In this document: positions 23,716 through 34,500 of the stretch, one piece after another | How positions within the stretch are numbered: the first letter of the stretch is position 1 | Layout of the letters: every line of letters begins with the position of its first letter | The notes under the pieces: model-generated | What the model was told of the DNA's origin: nothing | What the model saw: only the letters and a program-made list of their open reading frames with translations | Database searches by the model: none | Position numbers and translations under genes: made by a program | Source: Brachyhypopomus gauderio | Taxonomy: Eukaryota; Chordata; Actinopteri; Gymnotiformes; Hypopomidae | NCBI RefSeq assembly: GCF_052324685.1 | Contig: NC_135211.1 | Location: forward strand, 5,158,368-5,222,367 | Direction of reading: 5' to 3' | DNA: 64,000 nucleotides

Positions 23716-23791
<76 letters not shown>

Positions 23792-25221
23792 CAAAATGTA
23801 AACATTTGATACCAAAATCACTGTGACTTTAATGCAAAGTATCTCTTAATATAAAGTAGTTCTGTTGTTGATTTAGTTTGATTTTTAGTCCCTGTCTTGT
23901 GGATTGTGTGGTTGCGGTTCAATGAATTGACTGAGTGAATGAACGAATCAAATTGAATGATTGCATTTATGAATGAATTTATGATTGATTGAATCAATGT
24001 ATGGTTCTTGGTTGATGAACGCTTTTCGCTACACTTCGCTAGTTCCCTGTTTGGTTTCCTCACATGATTTAGGGTTTATGGTTTGGTTCTTCCTTCTCGG
24101 TTTACCTTCTCCTGTCTTGTCAATTTCTTTCATGTTTATTGCTGTTCCTGGTTCATGTTTGCTAAGTTTAAACTATTGGTTCATGTATCATTTTTAGTCA
24201 GTACTGTTTGTATATTACTCTGTGTTCGGTTTGTTTGGTTGGTTAGATTCTCTGTTCCGGTTCCTATGGTTAATATTTCCCGTTAGTGCTCCTGTATGTT
24301 CATAGTCTAGAATCCCAGATATTATGTTTCCTCTCTCATTATTGTCCATGCTATCTAGTTGCATTGTATGCTATTGTATGATTACAATTGTGTTACCAAC
24401 CCAGTCATGCTCTTCTGACTCTGTCTCGCTTGCAAAGTTCAATGATATACTCTTCATTATGCCATGTAGGTCGCATGTCCTCCGTGTTGACCATACACAA
24501 GATCAGTGTTCTTAGCGAGGCTTGTGCCCTATCGCACCTGCCTCCTCCTCCTATGATCAAACTGTTACACTATGTGCCATGTTTGCAATTAGATTTGAGG
24601 TATAAAATGATGTCGGGCCAGGCCAAAATAAGATTTTTCTCATAGGGTGGGACCTGTTCTTTATGATGCATTTGTTATTTCTCTGGCCCACCATCCATAA
24701 GGCTTTAAGTAAGCCTCTTAAATTACCCCTTTGAATCCATTGACCTATGTGCCCACAGCTCAATATGCCATGTTGTGATGGCATACACATGCATAGATGT
24801 TTGAGGTCACCATGGCCCTTACCAAATTCAAATGCTCCTCACACAAAGGGACTTAATTTCTATTCAGGAGAAGAATCAGGGGCCATACCGGCACAGTACC
24901 ATTTCATATATTCAAGTTACCTATGTATTTCTCAAGTATGTTAATATTTATTTTAGCTTTGATCACTCTAATCAAAGGTTTACAAATGTGACATTTCCTG
25001 TCTTTGATTGAACCATAGCGCACATTCAAATCTTTACTAACCCCATTAATAATAGAGGATAATGGATGGATGGATGGATGGACTAACCCTATTAGTTTAC
25101 CACAAATGGATATCAAAACAGAAACATGCATGTTCATAAATTAGAAAATAAAGAAAAGTTTACCTGCCAGTAACATGAGGATTGCTGCCATTGTAAAATT
25201 TCCTGATGTTTGTAAAGACAT
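23366..25221 (-). CDS. Signal peptide and V-type Ig exons of a receptor
   Basis: Exon 25164-25221 starts with ATG and encodes a hydrophobic signal peptide (MAAILMLLAG at its end), donor gtaaac. Exon 23366-23710 encodes a V-type Ig domain: VTIPCKYK, HWYQVQRSDG and DSGVYNFRFR, ending VNLTVTG, donor gtaata. Both are phase 1, so splicing is in frame. Downstream on the same strand the next compatible exon is the V domain at 17505-17855. The simplest reading is one receptor gene reaching 11792, stretched by the L2, Gypsy, solo LTR and long-TIR insertions. A separate two-exon secreted product is the alternative. The V acceptor directly follows a long (GT)n tract. Confidence 0.7.
23718..23788. repeat. 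(CA)n microsatellite at a splice acceptor
   Basis: This is about 70 bp of CA repeat with one interruption. On the minus strand it is a (GT)n run ending in ttccag, the acceptor of the V exon, and so replaces the usual polypyrimidine tract. Confidence 0.95.
23791..25163. other. Receptor intron 1, unassigned
   Basis: The intron has degenerate GAAT/GATT-rich sequence at 23910-24000, T-rich sequence at 24080-24320 with the look of an old LTR, and a short (GGAT)n run at 25062-25083. No gene is recognised. Confidence 0.4.
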
Positions 25222-25260
25222 GGTGAGATCACCATTCACACAGAACTGATACTTGGAGCT

Positions 25261-25428
25261 CCAGTAAGTCGCGACTTTAGACTAAATGTTTCTGCTAAAT
25301 GATCAAAGAAGAATCCTTAAATGAAGGCCTGTGCTGCTTTGCTCTGTTACTGAGTATAACGGCCGTTACCTCAGTCCTGCTGCTCCTCACCCATCCTACA
25401 CTTGGACATTGTTGTGATCTTGGTCACT
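25261..25428 (-). promoter_or_regulatory. Upstream block duplicated at 36.2 kb
   Basis: This 168-bp block just upstream of the signal-peptide exon recurs at 36192-36358 with few differences. Shared words include gactttagactaaatgtttc, ggcctgtgctgctttgctct and cttggacattgttgtgatct. Its place immediately 5' of a start codon in one locus and upstream of the paralogous gene in the other makes it a candidate promoter or 5' UTR. No TATA box or defined factor site is claimed. Confidence 0.5.
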
Positions 25429-25782
25429 GTCATACAGCAAAGATACGGAAGGTGTATTGAATATTTAACACAGCATTCTGTCATCACCCCTCCCCCTTTA
25501 CATTACAGTCTCTTCCTGGTACTCTCCTCAAGAACACAAAACACATTCAAGTGTGATAACATTTTTTCTCTATAATATTTTAGATCCTCTAATCCAAATT
25601 ACTACAACTAAATAGCTTTTCATTGCTAAACAGGTACATGTACATAGGTAGTAGAATGGCTTTTTCTTTTGTCTTCTTGCTCTTTTTTCTACCAGATACC
25701 ACATCCTTCCTGTCAAAGACCCAGAGATCAGGTTTGAGCGTATCTAGACTGAACTATATTACAGCTCTGGATTTTATTTAGT

Positions 25783-25875
25783 AGTGCTCTGTAGGGAGGG
25801 TCTGTATGCTAGCAGTGCTCTGTAGGGAGGGTCTGTATGCTAGCAGTGCTATGAAGGGAGGGTCTGTATGCTAGC
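25783..25875. repeat. 31-bp tandem repeat, three copies
   Basis: Three consecutive copies of a 31-bp unit starting agtgctctgtagggagggtc, the third with two changes, followed by a short partial copy. Confidence 0.9.
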
Positions 25876-25896
25876 AGTGTGCTCTAGGGTCCTTCC

Positions 25897-27535
25897 TGTC
25901 ACGGTGAGGCGGCCCCCTACCGGTCGCCTCCGTCCACAGCGGCTGTTGTTGTTGTTGTTTTGTTATGTCGTGTGCGTCCCTCAGGTGGGCGGAGCCCGTG
26001 ATCCGTCTCACCTGAGGGTCGTGTGTTTGCCTATATATGTCTTGTCTTTGTACCAGTTGACCGCTGGTCATTATATCCTTGATTTGGATCTATTGCACGG
26101 GTTTTTGGTTTGTGCACTTTCAATTAAACCATCCTTTTTCCCTGAGACTTGGCGTGATCGCTTCCTTTTTAGTTGCTCACCCTGCCCGTCACAGAATGAC
26201 CAGCCACTTTCGGAAGCCGCCAGTCTCCTTTACTTTCTCCTTCGTTCGTGGTCATGTCTCGTGGTAAGTGTTTGTCTGCGTGGTGTTTTGTTTGAAGAGC
26301 TCTGCCGTGCTTATGTGTTTTGTGTGTGTGTGTGTGGCACGGCGAGGACCAGGGCAGTCTGCCCTGGGAGAGCTCTTCATGTCCGTTGTTTGTTGGGAGG
26401 GTTCCGCCATGCGGTTGTTTTGTGTGTAGCACGGCGAGGACCAGGGCGTCTTCCTGGAAAACTCTCTTATTGTGTGTTATGAGTGTGTAGCTATGGGTAA
26501 CGGACCGGAGGATCAGTGTGCGTGCTCGTCGTTATATGTTCAGTGTTTCGTGTGTGTGACGCGGTCGCCGTTCGTCACTGTCGCCTCGCTCCCCGTGTGT
26601 CGTGTGTTTTATGTGGGGAGCGACTGCGACTCTGAGCGGCACGTCACCTTTGTCCATGTGTAGAGCACGCATGTATCCGTCCCGGTCGTTTACTGTTTGC
26701 ACACTGTTTTCTGTTTGACTAGTCTTTGTGTGTGTGCTTTGTCCAAGCGTGTTTGTGAAATGTTAAGTGTAATTCCACGCTTGGTCCTCCCCTTAAATGT
26801 GTGTTTGGGGGGGGGGGGGGGGTCGGCTGTGGTCCCGTGCCACAGGGTATGGCACGGAGGGCGTCGATGGGGCGCGTTTGTGTTTTGTGTTGGTGTGTGT
26901 GTGGGGGTGTGTGTGTGTTTATGTGCAGGTGTTTCTCCCTGGCGGTGTCATGGTGTTCCTGGACCTTGTGGGGGTCTCCACCTGGCAGGAGCCCCTTATG
27001 TTGTGGGGTGACCGGAGCCCGGTAATAAAAAGCCCCTCCCTAGAGGGCTGGGGCCCCCAGATGTGTGGGGACCATGGGGCTTCGGTCTGAGAAGCTCCTG
27101 CTGAAGATGGAGATCCTCCCTCCTGCCTGGGGTGACCAGGAGGCCCTTGGGGCTGCTCCCCAGCCCGCGACGGGGGTGCTCTGGGCCTCGGTCTCTGGCG
27201 CTTCTGGGTTGGGTGGAGGAGTCCACCTTGCGATGAGGGGCCCCGGGAGGGGTTGACTCCCCAGGAGGCCTCCGCCTCCGTCCACAGCGGCTGTTGTTGT
27301 TTTGTTATGTCGTGTGCGTCCCTCAGGTGGGCGGAGCCTGTGATCCGTCTCACCTGAGGGTCGTTTGTTTGCCTATATATGTCTTGTCTTTGTACCAGTT
27401 GACCGCTGGTCATTATATCCTTGATTTGGATCTATTGCACGGGTTTTTGGTTTGCGCACTTTCTACTAAACCATCCCTTTTCCCTGAGACTTGGCATGAT
27501 CGCTTCCTTTTTCGTCGCTCACCCTGCCTGTCACA
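25897..27535 (+). mobile_element. TRIM-like LTR retrotransposon with both LTRs
   Basis: The 5' LTR at 25897-26193 (tgtcacggtg ... cccgtcaca) and 3' LTR at about 27272-27535 are closely similar. Both carry cctatatatgtcttgtcttt and gaccgctggtcattatatcc. The whole is flanked by a perfect 5-bp duplication cttcc (25892-25896 and 27536-27540). The interior, about 1.1 kb, is GC-rich and encodes nothing recognisable. A homologous interior lies at 63249-64000. The 3' LTR lacks its first ~25 bp together with the polypurine tract, so this copy has an internal deletion. It is non-autonomous. Confidence 0.85.
26807..26822 (+). repeat. Poly-G tract
   Basis: A run of 16 G within the interior of the LTR element, capable in principle of G-quadruplex formation. 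Confidence 0.9.
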
Positions 27536-27797
27536 CTTCCTTTGTCTTTAATATGGCCTTCACATCTTTCACTGGGTGCTGTGCTTTGGGAGTATCATGG
27601 GTCAGTAGTCAGATGTATGAATTAATTCATAAAAGTAAATGTGTAATTACGGCACGTATAAAACTGTTATTTTTATTTTTTTAAAGTTGTGTCTGTCCAG
27701 TAAATTTGCTTATGCACCTTCACTCAAATGTATCAGTGAATGTGTTGGACAGCTTTCAAGAAATTACCTATATGTCGGATAACGTTAAAAAAGAAAC

Positions 27798-27995
27798 ATG
27801 CAGAATGCATCTAAATATGCATTTGCTGAAGTCAAATGTAGAGCTGTGTGCTTAGCTTGTGGAGAACAGTTAGCTGTGTTTAAGGATTGTAATTTGAATC
27901 GCCATTACGAGAGTAAACACGCAGACACATACAAGAATTACAATTTGAAGCCTCAGCTGCAAAACAAAGATGAAAAGTTGATCTATTTTTCTTGA
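27798..27995 (+). pseudogene. hAT-type zinc-finger (BED-like) fragment
   Basis: A short frame encodes VCLACGEQLAVFKDCNLNRH followed by YESKHADTYKNY, a Cys-Cys-His-His arrangement like the N-terminal zinc finger of GTF2IRD2/ZBED5-type hAT transposases. A stop follows after a further 30 residues. The catalytic domain is not found downstream, so it is a transposase scrap rather than a gene. Confidence 0.6.
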
Positions 27996-27999
27996 CTCT

Positions 28000-28660
28000 G
28001 GACAAGATACATCCTAGTTCTCCTTATGCATGGAGCTGTGATGATACAGCCTAGTTACTGATCTTAATATTTGGGGTAAAGTAAAACTTTGAGATGACAG
28101 GGGACCAGGCTGATATGCTGTCAATATAATGCTAGTTTTTTAAACATTGTACAACTTTCCAAACTAAACAATCACAAGTTGAGACTGATATATCCAAACA
28201 ATATAGCAAGAATAAACCAGACAAGAGCAGGGTATCAAAACAGAAGACAAACCTAGAAGATACAGAAGAACCTGGAATAACATAGAGAATACAGAGGGCT
28301 AGCAATGAAACTTGGGGACACAGTATTCAGAAACAATGACCAGCAACAACATGCACAAACCAAGGGGTATAAATACACAAATGAGGAACTAAACAAGTCA
28401 CATGTGAATAACCAGGGAGGAGGAGCTAGGGAACAAGAACTAAACATGAATGCACATGGAAATGAAAACATGGAAGAAAGCATAATTTGGGGGGGGGGGA
28501 CTTTTTCAAAAGCCGGTTTTGGTCCCCTGCAGATTTTACGGTTAAAAACCAATATATTAAATAGAGACGGATCAAGCGCTAGGACCACGCAGAAAACGCC
28601 GCTCAATCGGAAGCCAGTTTCCCTTTAGACCGCCACAAGGCGAGTGTAAGTTGTTGACGG
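28000..28660. other. Unassigned repeat-like sequence
   Basis: A-rich plus strand with words such as aaccaggg and gaacaagaac, typical of old fish LTR sequence in minus orientation, and an 11-12 nt G run near 28490. No gene is recognised. Confidence 0.35.
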
Positions 28661-29096
28661 GGGGGACACGGGACCTAAATTGTTACTGGGGTATGTAAAA
28701 TGGACACAAATTAAGTATTATATTGTGATCGATCACCAGTGGCTGGCGCCAGAGCGAACTATTAACTCATTGAATCATAGATGTGGATCAGAGGTAAATA
28801 AACTTAATTTTTTTTTTTCGGCGTGAGAAATGTGTGGCGTGTTAAGACAGTCAAATGCGGACGGGACCTAAATTGTTACTGGGGTATGTAAAATGGACAC
28901 AAATTAAGTATTATATTGCGATCGATCACCAGTGGCTGGCGCCAGAGCGAACTATTAACTCATTGAATCATAGATGTGGATCAGAGGTAAATAAACTTAA
29001 TTTTTTTTTTTCGGCGTGAGAAATGTGTGGCGTGTTAAGACAGTCAAATGCGTGTGTCTCACGCTCAATGCGTGAGAGTTAGCAACCCTGCTGTAG
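28661..29096. mobile_element. hAT-like MITE end with a 193-bp tandem duplication
   Basis: The unit starting gggacctaaattgttact (28670) is repeated at 28863, almost without change, giving a period of 193 bp. The end reads cacgctcaatgcgtgagagttagcaaccctg. The same family appears inverted at 56443-56595 and in older form at 3126-3350 (aaaatggacacaaattaagt, ctggcgccagagcgaact). Confidence 0.75.
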
Positions 29097-29191
29097 AATC
29101 TCAACAAAACAAAGATAGAAATGTGTATATTTAATGCCAAAGAAATTTGGCAATGATGAAATTTTTGATGATGATTTATTATTACTACATT

Positions 29192-30792
29192 GTAAAAAAC
29201 AGAACTTCAAATTGCTCACCTTACTATGATTTTAAGTTTAGCTGAGCCAAAAATAATTAATTGCGCCATAAACTATAACAAAGTAATTGGATCGGTTTAC
29301 TTTATTGAGTTTCTTGTTAAAAGTTGATCTGACCTTACAACTTGCATTGTCAAAACATACAAATTGTAGTTGAACCCTAGTTAAGGCCAGGCCAACTCCT
29401 CCGCGCATGCTCAATTTGACTCCTTATTTGAGAACGGGGCGGGGTTTGCGATTACGACTCCGGACAACTTGAAATGGATTTCACCTGCCGCAAGCAGTGA
29501 CCTACGCTACTCTGAATTGAATATTAACGTCCAAATGTGTTTTGTCATTTGTCTTATATGACCCAACTTCAGTTAGCTATTCTTAGTATTGAATTTAGAG
29601 ATTTATGTACATGTGAAATACATACCTGTCAAGTTTTGTATTTAATAATACGAGACATTTCCCGTATCTGACGTAATCGCGTATTGCGCATCGTGTAATT
29701 TGCATAATCGGTTATTTGAATATAGCTGCAATCGAGGATGTAGGAGAGACGAAAACATCTTTGGAGTGGCAAAAAGTGAAGAAAAACACCTCAAATATGT
29801 TTTGAACTACAAATGTGACTAAACCCGCAAGTTTTCAATTGGTATTTTTTTAAAGCATTCATGTGCCGCGCCAAACAGAATTCTGTCACTAGCCTCGCGA
29901 GAACTGCCACCTGCAGTAGTCTGGGTAGCAGTTCTCGCGAGGCTAGTGACAGAATTCTGTTTGGAGCGGCACATGAATGCTTTAAAAAAAATAAAATTTG
30001 AAAACTGAAAATACGGGAAAATAAAAATACGGGATGATGCCGGGACAGAGCGGTAAAATATGGGACTTTCCCGGCCAAAACGGGACACTTGACAGGTATG
30101 GAAATATACATTATCTGAACAAGATATTGTAGCGTCGGGGGTGACGTCATTACCCATGAGCCCTTGCAGCTCCGGCCCTGTTATGCGTATTATGTGGTGT
30201 TTATGTCTGTATAGTGTTTTAATGATTTATTAATTGTGTGTTATTAGTTAAGTCACCCCGATCCATTTTTTTAATGTACATGTGCATTATCCGAATTACC
30301 CCTCCATGTATGTGTAACGTTGCCGTCTTCATGACCTCCCCCATGTTCAAGGCCAAGCTATTGAAGGCCTTGAGTTTGCAAATTTTCTTGCCAGGGTAGA
30401 AAAACCTCTGTTCTTGATAAGATAGGATTTGTCTGCGGCTTCTTTCTCCTACACCACAATATAATAAGTTTGCACAACTTTTAAAAATTTGGAACTCTTG
30501 GTGTGTAACTTACATTTTGAGGTTCATATACATGGGCAAGATAAATTATCTGAACAAGATATAGTAAGGTAGCATAACTTGAATCATTTGGAATTATTTG
30601 TAGGCAATACTTAAAATCTGAAGTTTATATACCTGTGAAAAATAAATAATTGGAACAAGAAATAATACGTTGGCTTAACTGAGTGAATTTCTTAAAAACT
30701 TAAGAGTTTGAGTTGGGATCAAAACTCAAAAATCGAGTGCAGTAAGTTGCCTTGAAATTTTGAGTTCTCAACTTTTTTCTTTTTTACAGTGC
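29192..30792. mobile_element. MITE-like element containing a nested fold-back element
   Basis: The left end (acattgtaaaaaacagaacttc) and right end (gttctcaacttttttctttt ... ttacagtgca) are imperfect inverted repeats of a 'cactgtaaaaaa' family. The interior has no transposase and hosts the element at 29621-30100. Confidence 0.45.
29621..30100. mobile_element. Fold-back element with a large central palindrome
   Basis: The ends catacctgtcaagttt and cttgacaggtatg are inverted repeats, with gaaata shared by both flanks. The centre is a near-perfect palindrome. 29851-29907 (taaagcattcatgtgcc ... ctcgcgagaactgcc) is matched in reverse complement by 29927-29983, with about 20 nt between. The arms include acagaattctgtcactagcc. 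A stable cruciform or hairpin is expected. Confidence 0.8.
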
Positions 30793-30799
30793 ACTGTAA

Positions 30800-31100
30800 A
30801 AAAGAGTTAAGCATGAGTCAATGACTTGACCTTATTATGCACTTGGAGCAAGATATAGTAAGTATTAGTACTTTGTGGCAGGAAGATGTAAAAAGTATAC
30901 TAAAGTATAAGTATTAATGTACTTAGTCTTAGACTTCTGTTTATACTATTCAGTATAAGCCAAGTATACTTCACTATACTATTCTTAAGTGTCTAAAATA
31001 TAGTTTATAAAAAGTATAGTATACTTTCTCAGTTTTAGTAAAAAATAAGTATGCTCATAGTACACTTGAATAAACTTATTTTTGCTAAGGGCAGGCAACC
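30800..31100. repeat. AT-rich inverted-repeat sequence
   Basis: Several short inverted copies of agtatact and taagtata words occur between 30890 and 31085, resembling a decayed MITE. There is no coding sequence. Confidence 0.35.
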
Positions 31101-31511
31101 AGGAAGACGGAACATAGGGTTTAAATAAGGAACTAAACAATGAAACTTAACTAGACCCAGGTGCTGACAATGATGAGGGGCAAAAGAACAGGCTGACATT
31201 AATTATTAATGATCTAGAGGAAAACCATTTCATGGCTCAGCTGGAACCCCTGGGGCTTAAGCCCTGGATAAAAGTTCCCTAGAGCTCAAAGTGAGGCTGT
31301 TCAATTGTTCATGTGGAGGGTTTATGTATAAGGCTGTAGGTCTCAGGGCTGTCATTAGCTGTTTCAGCTGACAATGGCCTGTGGAACATGAGATGAACAA
31401 GCCTTTAGATGAGCATGTAAAACGGATTAATTGCTTGTTAATTCAGTAATTAATTAAACCGAATGTTATGTCGGTATAATGGCATGATTTGCTCACTGTT
31501 TGGCAGTGGTG

Positions 31512-34500
31512 TCAGTTGAAGGTCACAGAAGCATACTGAACTTCTGTCTCTTCCTCTAAAGAGTTATGGTGAAGTTTGGGGGTTGTAGGAGACACTTCCT
31601 GTGCTTGGGAATGTGGGAAATGTATGCTGAAGTAGTGAAGGTTGTTCTCATCATCACATGCTGCATCTCGACTCGAGTCAGAGGTTAGAGCCACAGCTGG
31701 GACGTTATCATACACATGAGAAGTATCATGCTAAGAGTAAGAGAGATAGGAAGGGAAAGACAGTGAGTCAGGAAAAGAGAGCAATAAAAAAAGGAATCAT
31801 GACCCATGATGCTTCAGACCATCTCTTCAACTACTTACCTGTCCATTAACTTCAGAGCTCCTGTGTTTTTCATCTGAGGTGGATTTTTTCTTCCTGAGAA
31901 AGAACCAACCAACATGAGTTAATAAACATAAGCGTTTCAGTGAGGTTGACGTTCAGAGCACAATTAATATGTTCAAATTTCACATACCACACCCACAGAG
32001 CTCCCATGATCAGTAGTAGAGCCAGACCGATGGCCATGCCCACAGTGACTTGTAACACTGTACTCTCCTCTGGATATTGAGATGGTTATAATAAGGCAAG
32101 GCAAGATTATATACTGTATTGACTATAACATTGATTTAATATTTATAGTTAAATCACCAAATACACCAATACAATACAACAATACACAACAATACACCAG
32201 CTTATAATGAATAACAAAGAATTTGTAAAAAAAATTCTAAACTTTTTTACAACAAACATCAGCACTGCAAAATACATTTAATTGTATTTTATTGTCATAG
32301 TTTAAGAGTCACGCCAACACTACTGGCAACCACCAGGGGGCATAAATAGTGTGCTAGGAGAACAGGAGCTCCTAGGCTCACTGGCCAAATAAGCACCAAC
32401 AGTGCACGTCTGCTGAGCTCTGCATTGTAGTCCACACAAACAGCAAACCGTTTGGTTGGTTTGTTGTTCCTTTCTTTGTTTTCTTCATTTGTCATGTTCT
32501 ATTTCTGCCCACCAACCCCTGTGTTTCTCAGTGGCACAGTGATGGCACAATACTTGCTACAGCTCTCAGGATGACTCCAGACAGTGGAAGTGGACTCAGT
32601 TTCACGTCTCAGTTTCTCTTATGTTTGACTTCCTTTTATACCACTTACGTATGAATCCACCTCTACGAACTCCCCAGACTGGCTCTGCTAAGCAAACATT
32701 CCTGCACGCCCCCTCACCTCCACACACCAAACCCCGTCCTGTTATACATATTTTCTTTCAGTCTTTGTGGTAAATGCACATAGCTGATTTACACTGGAAC
32801 CTTTTGTTTTCTGGTGTATTTACAGCATGCAGAACAACGGTGTTACCTCCTAAAGCACATGCATACTGGAGTCCATCCCCACTGTCTGCTGACTCCAGGT
32901 AGAGTTTGTTGTGTTTGGTGGGGTTGTGGGTTACACGCTGTCCGTTCTTGTACCAGATGTAGGTGGGGTTGTAGGACAGAGTGCAGGTGGTGCTGCAGCC
33001 CAGTGTTACTGACTGTCCCTCTGATACTGGGGTGGAGCTCACTCTCACCTGTAGATCTGTATAATAACATCAGTATAATACTGTTATCATTACATTAACA
33101 ATACCTTATTGTTAAGTATAGGAGTAGATTCAGTTGACAAAAGATAATAACTGCCCTGGTATGTGCAGTTACCTGTAACATTCAGAATGACTCCTGGTTT
33201 ACCACTGAATTTCTCTCCCCCTTTAGTGCTGAATCTAAAGCGATATTCTCCAGAATCACTCTTCCTCAGATCTCTGATTCTTAGAGTGCAGCTTCTCTCT
33301 TTATCTCCAACAAACTCCACTCGACCAGCAAACTGTTCTTCCAGACTCAGGTCCTGTGGATCCTCTTTAGGACGAACATAAAACCAGAATGTGTGATTAA
33401 CTTTCTCATCACTGGGATGTGAGTAAGTGCAGGGAAACTCCACTGATGATCCCTCCACAACACACACTCTTCTGTCTGTGTAGCTCACACTCCAACAGAC
33501 CTCCCTAGACACACCTGTGAAAGCCAAGGTGTAAGTGTTACTGTTAGATGTGTACTGAATCTACAGAATGAATTATACACACTGAAATTATTGGAGTTTC
33601 AGGATGTGGTGAAATCACACACATGCTACAGTTGAGCGGATGTCGTCATGATCAGCAACAGAGCAGGAGTATCTGCCTTCATTAGCACCAGAGAGGACAA
33701 GAGGATCATTTGTATAGTATGATGTTTTGTGATATTGTTCATTTTTGTACCAGTAGATATATGTGTTAGAGGCCAGTTTGCAGGATGGGCTGCAGGTGAG
33801 AGATAATCTCTCTCCATTCCACTTCAGGAGGTCAGGGGCCATCTTCACCTGCAGGGCTGAAAGAAGATGCAGGTGACGGCCTGACGGCTGGCATCTGGAA
33901 CAGCGGACATGCATCTCAAAGCCTTCTGCACCTTTGTGATGTTTAATGGACACTTTTTATGCATGTTATCCGTTAAGAAGCAAAACAGGTTTCCCTCATT
34001 CAGTTCAGAATGTATGAAGGACTTGGCAGACCAGAATTAATTTTCAAGTCCAAAAACAGCACCCTTCATTACATTACCAATCAACAGGTGAACAAACACA
34101 CAAAAGAGGAAACCCATTCTGAACAATAAGAGCTGATCTTGGTACTGTCAGTATAATGTCAATGTTTGACAGGATAAACGGGGGCCTACAGTAGAGCTGT
34201 CAAGGAGTCTGAGTGCTCTGCCTGTGAATTTACCAGCACGGCTGCAGCAGACCTGCTGTTCTTACTTAAAAATTTGTTTTGGTGGTGTGATGTAACAACA
34301 AATATGTTTGATCCATAAATACTAAAATATGTGAAATAGACTGCAGTTAGCTTCTCTGTTACCTGAAACTGTTAGCCTGACTGCTGTTGAGCTGTGATAT
34401 TTCTCTCCTGTTCCTGTAAAAAGCATGAGGTGATATTCTCCTGAGTCTCTCTCTCTCAGGTCTGTTATTGTAAGAGTTGAGCTGGTTCTTGGGGTCTCAG

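Noticed and set aside
25868-27413. Frames of 100-200 codons around the TRIM-like element
   Set aside because: The same translations recur wherever the LTR occurs (22 kb, 27 kb, 63 kb); they are repeat sequence, not genes.
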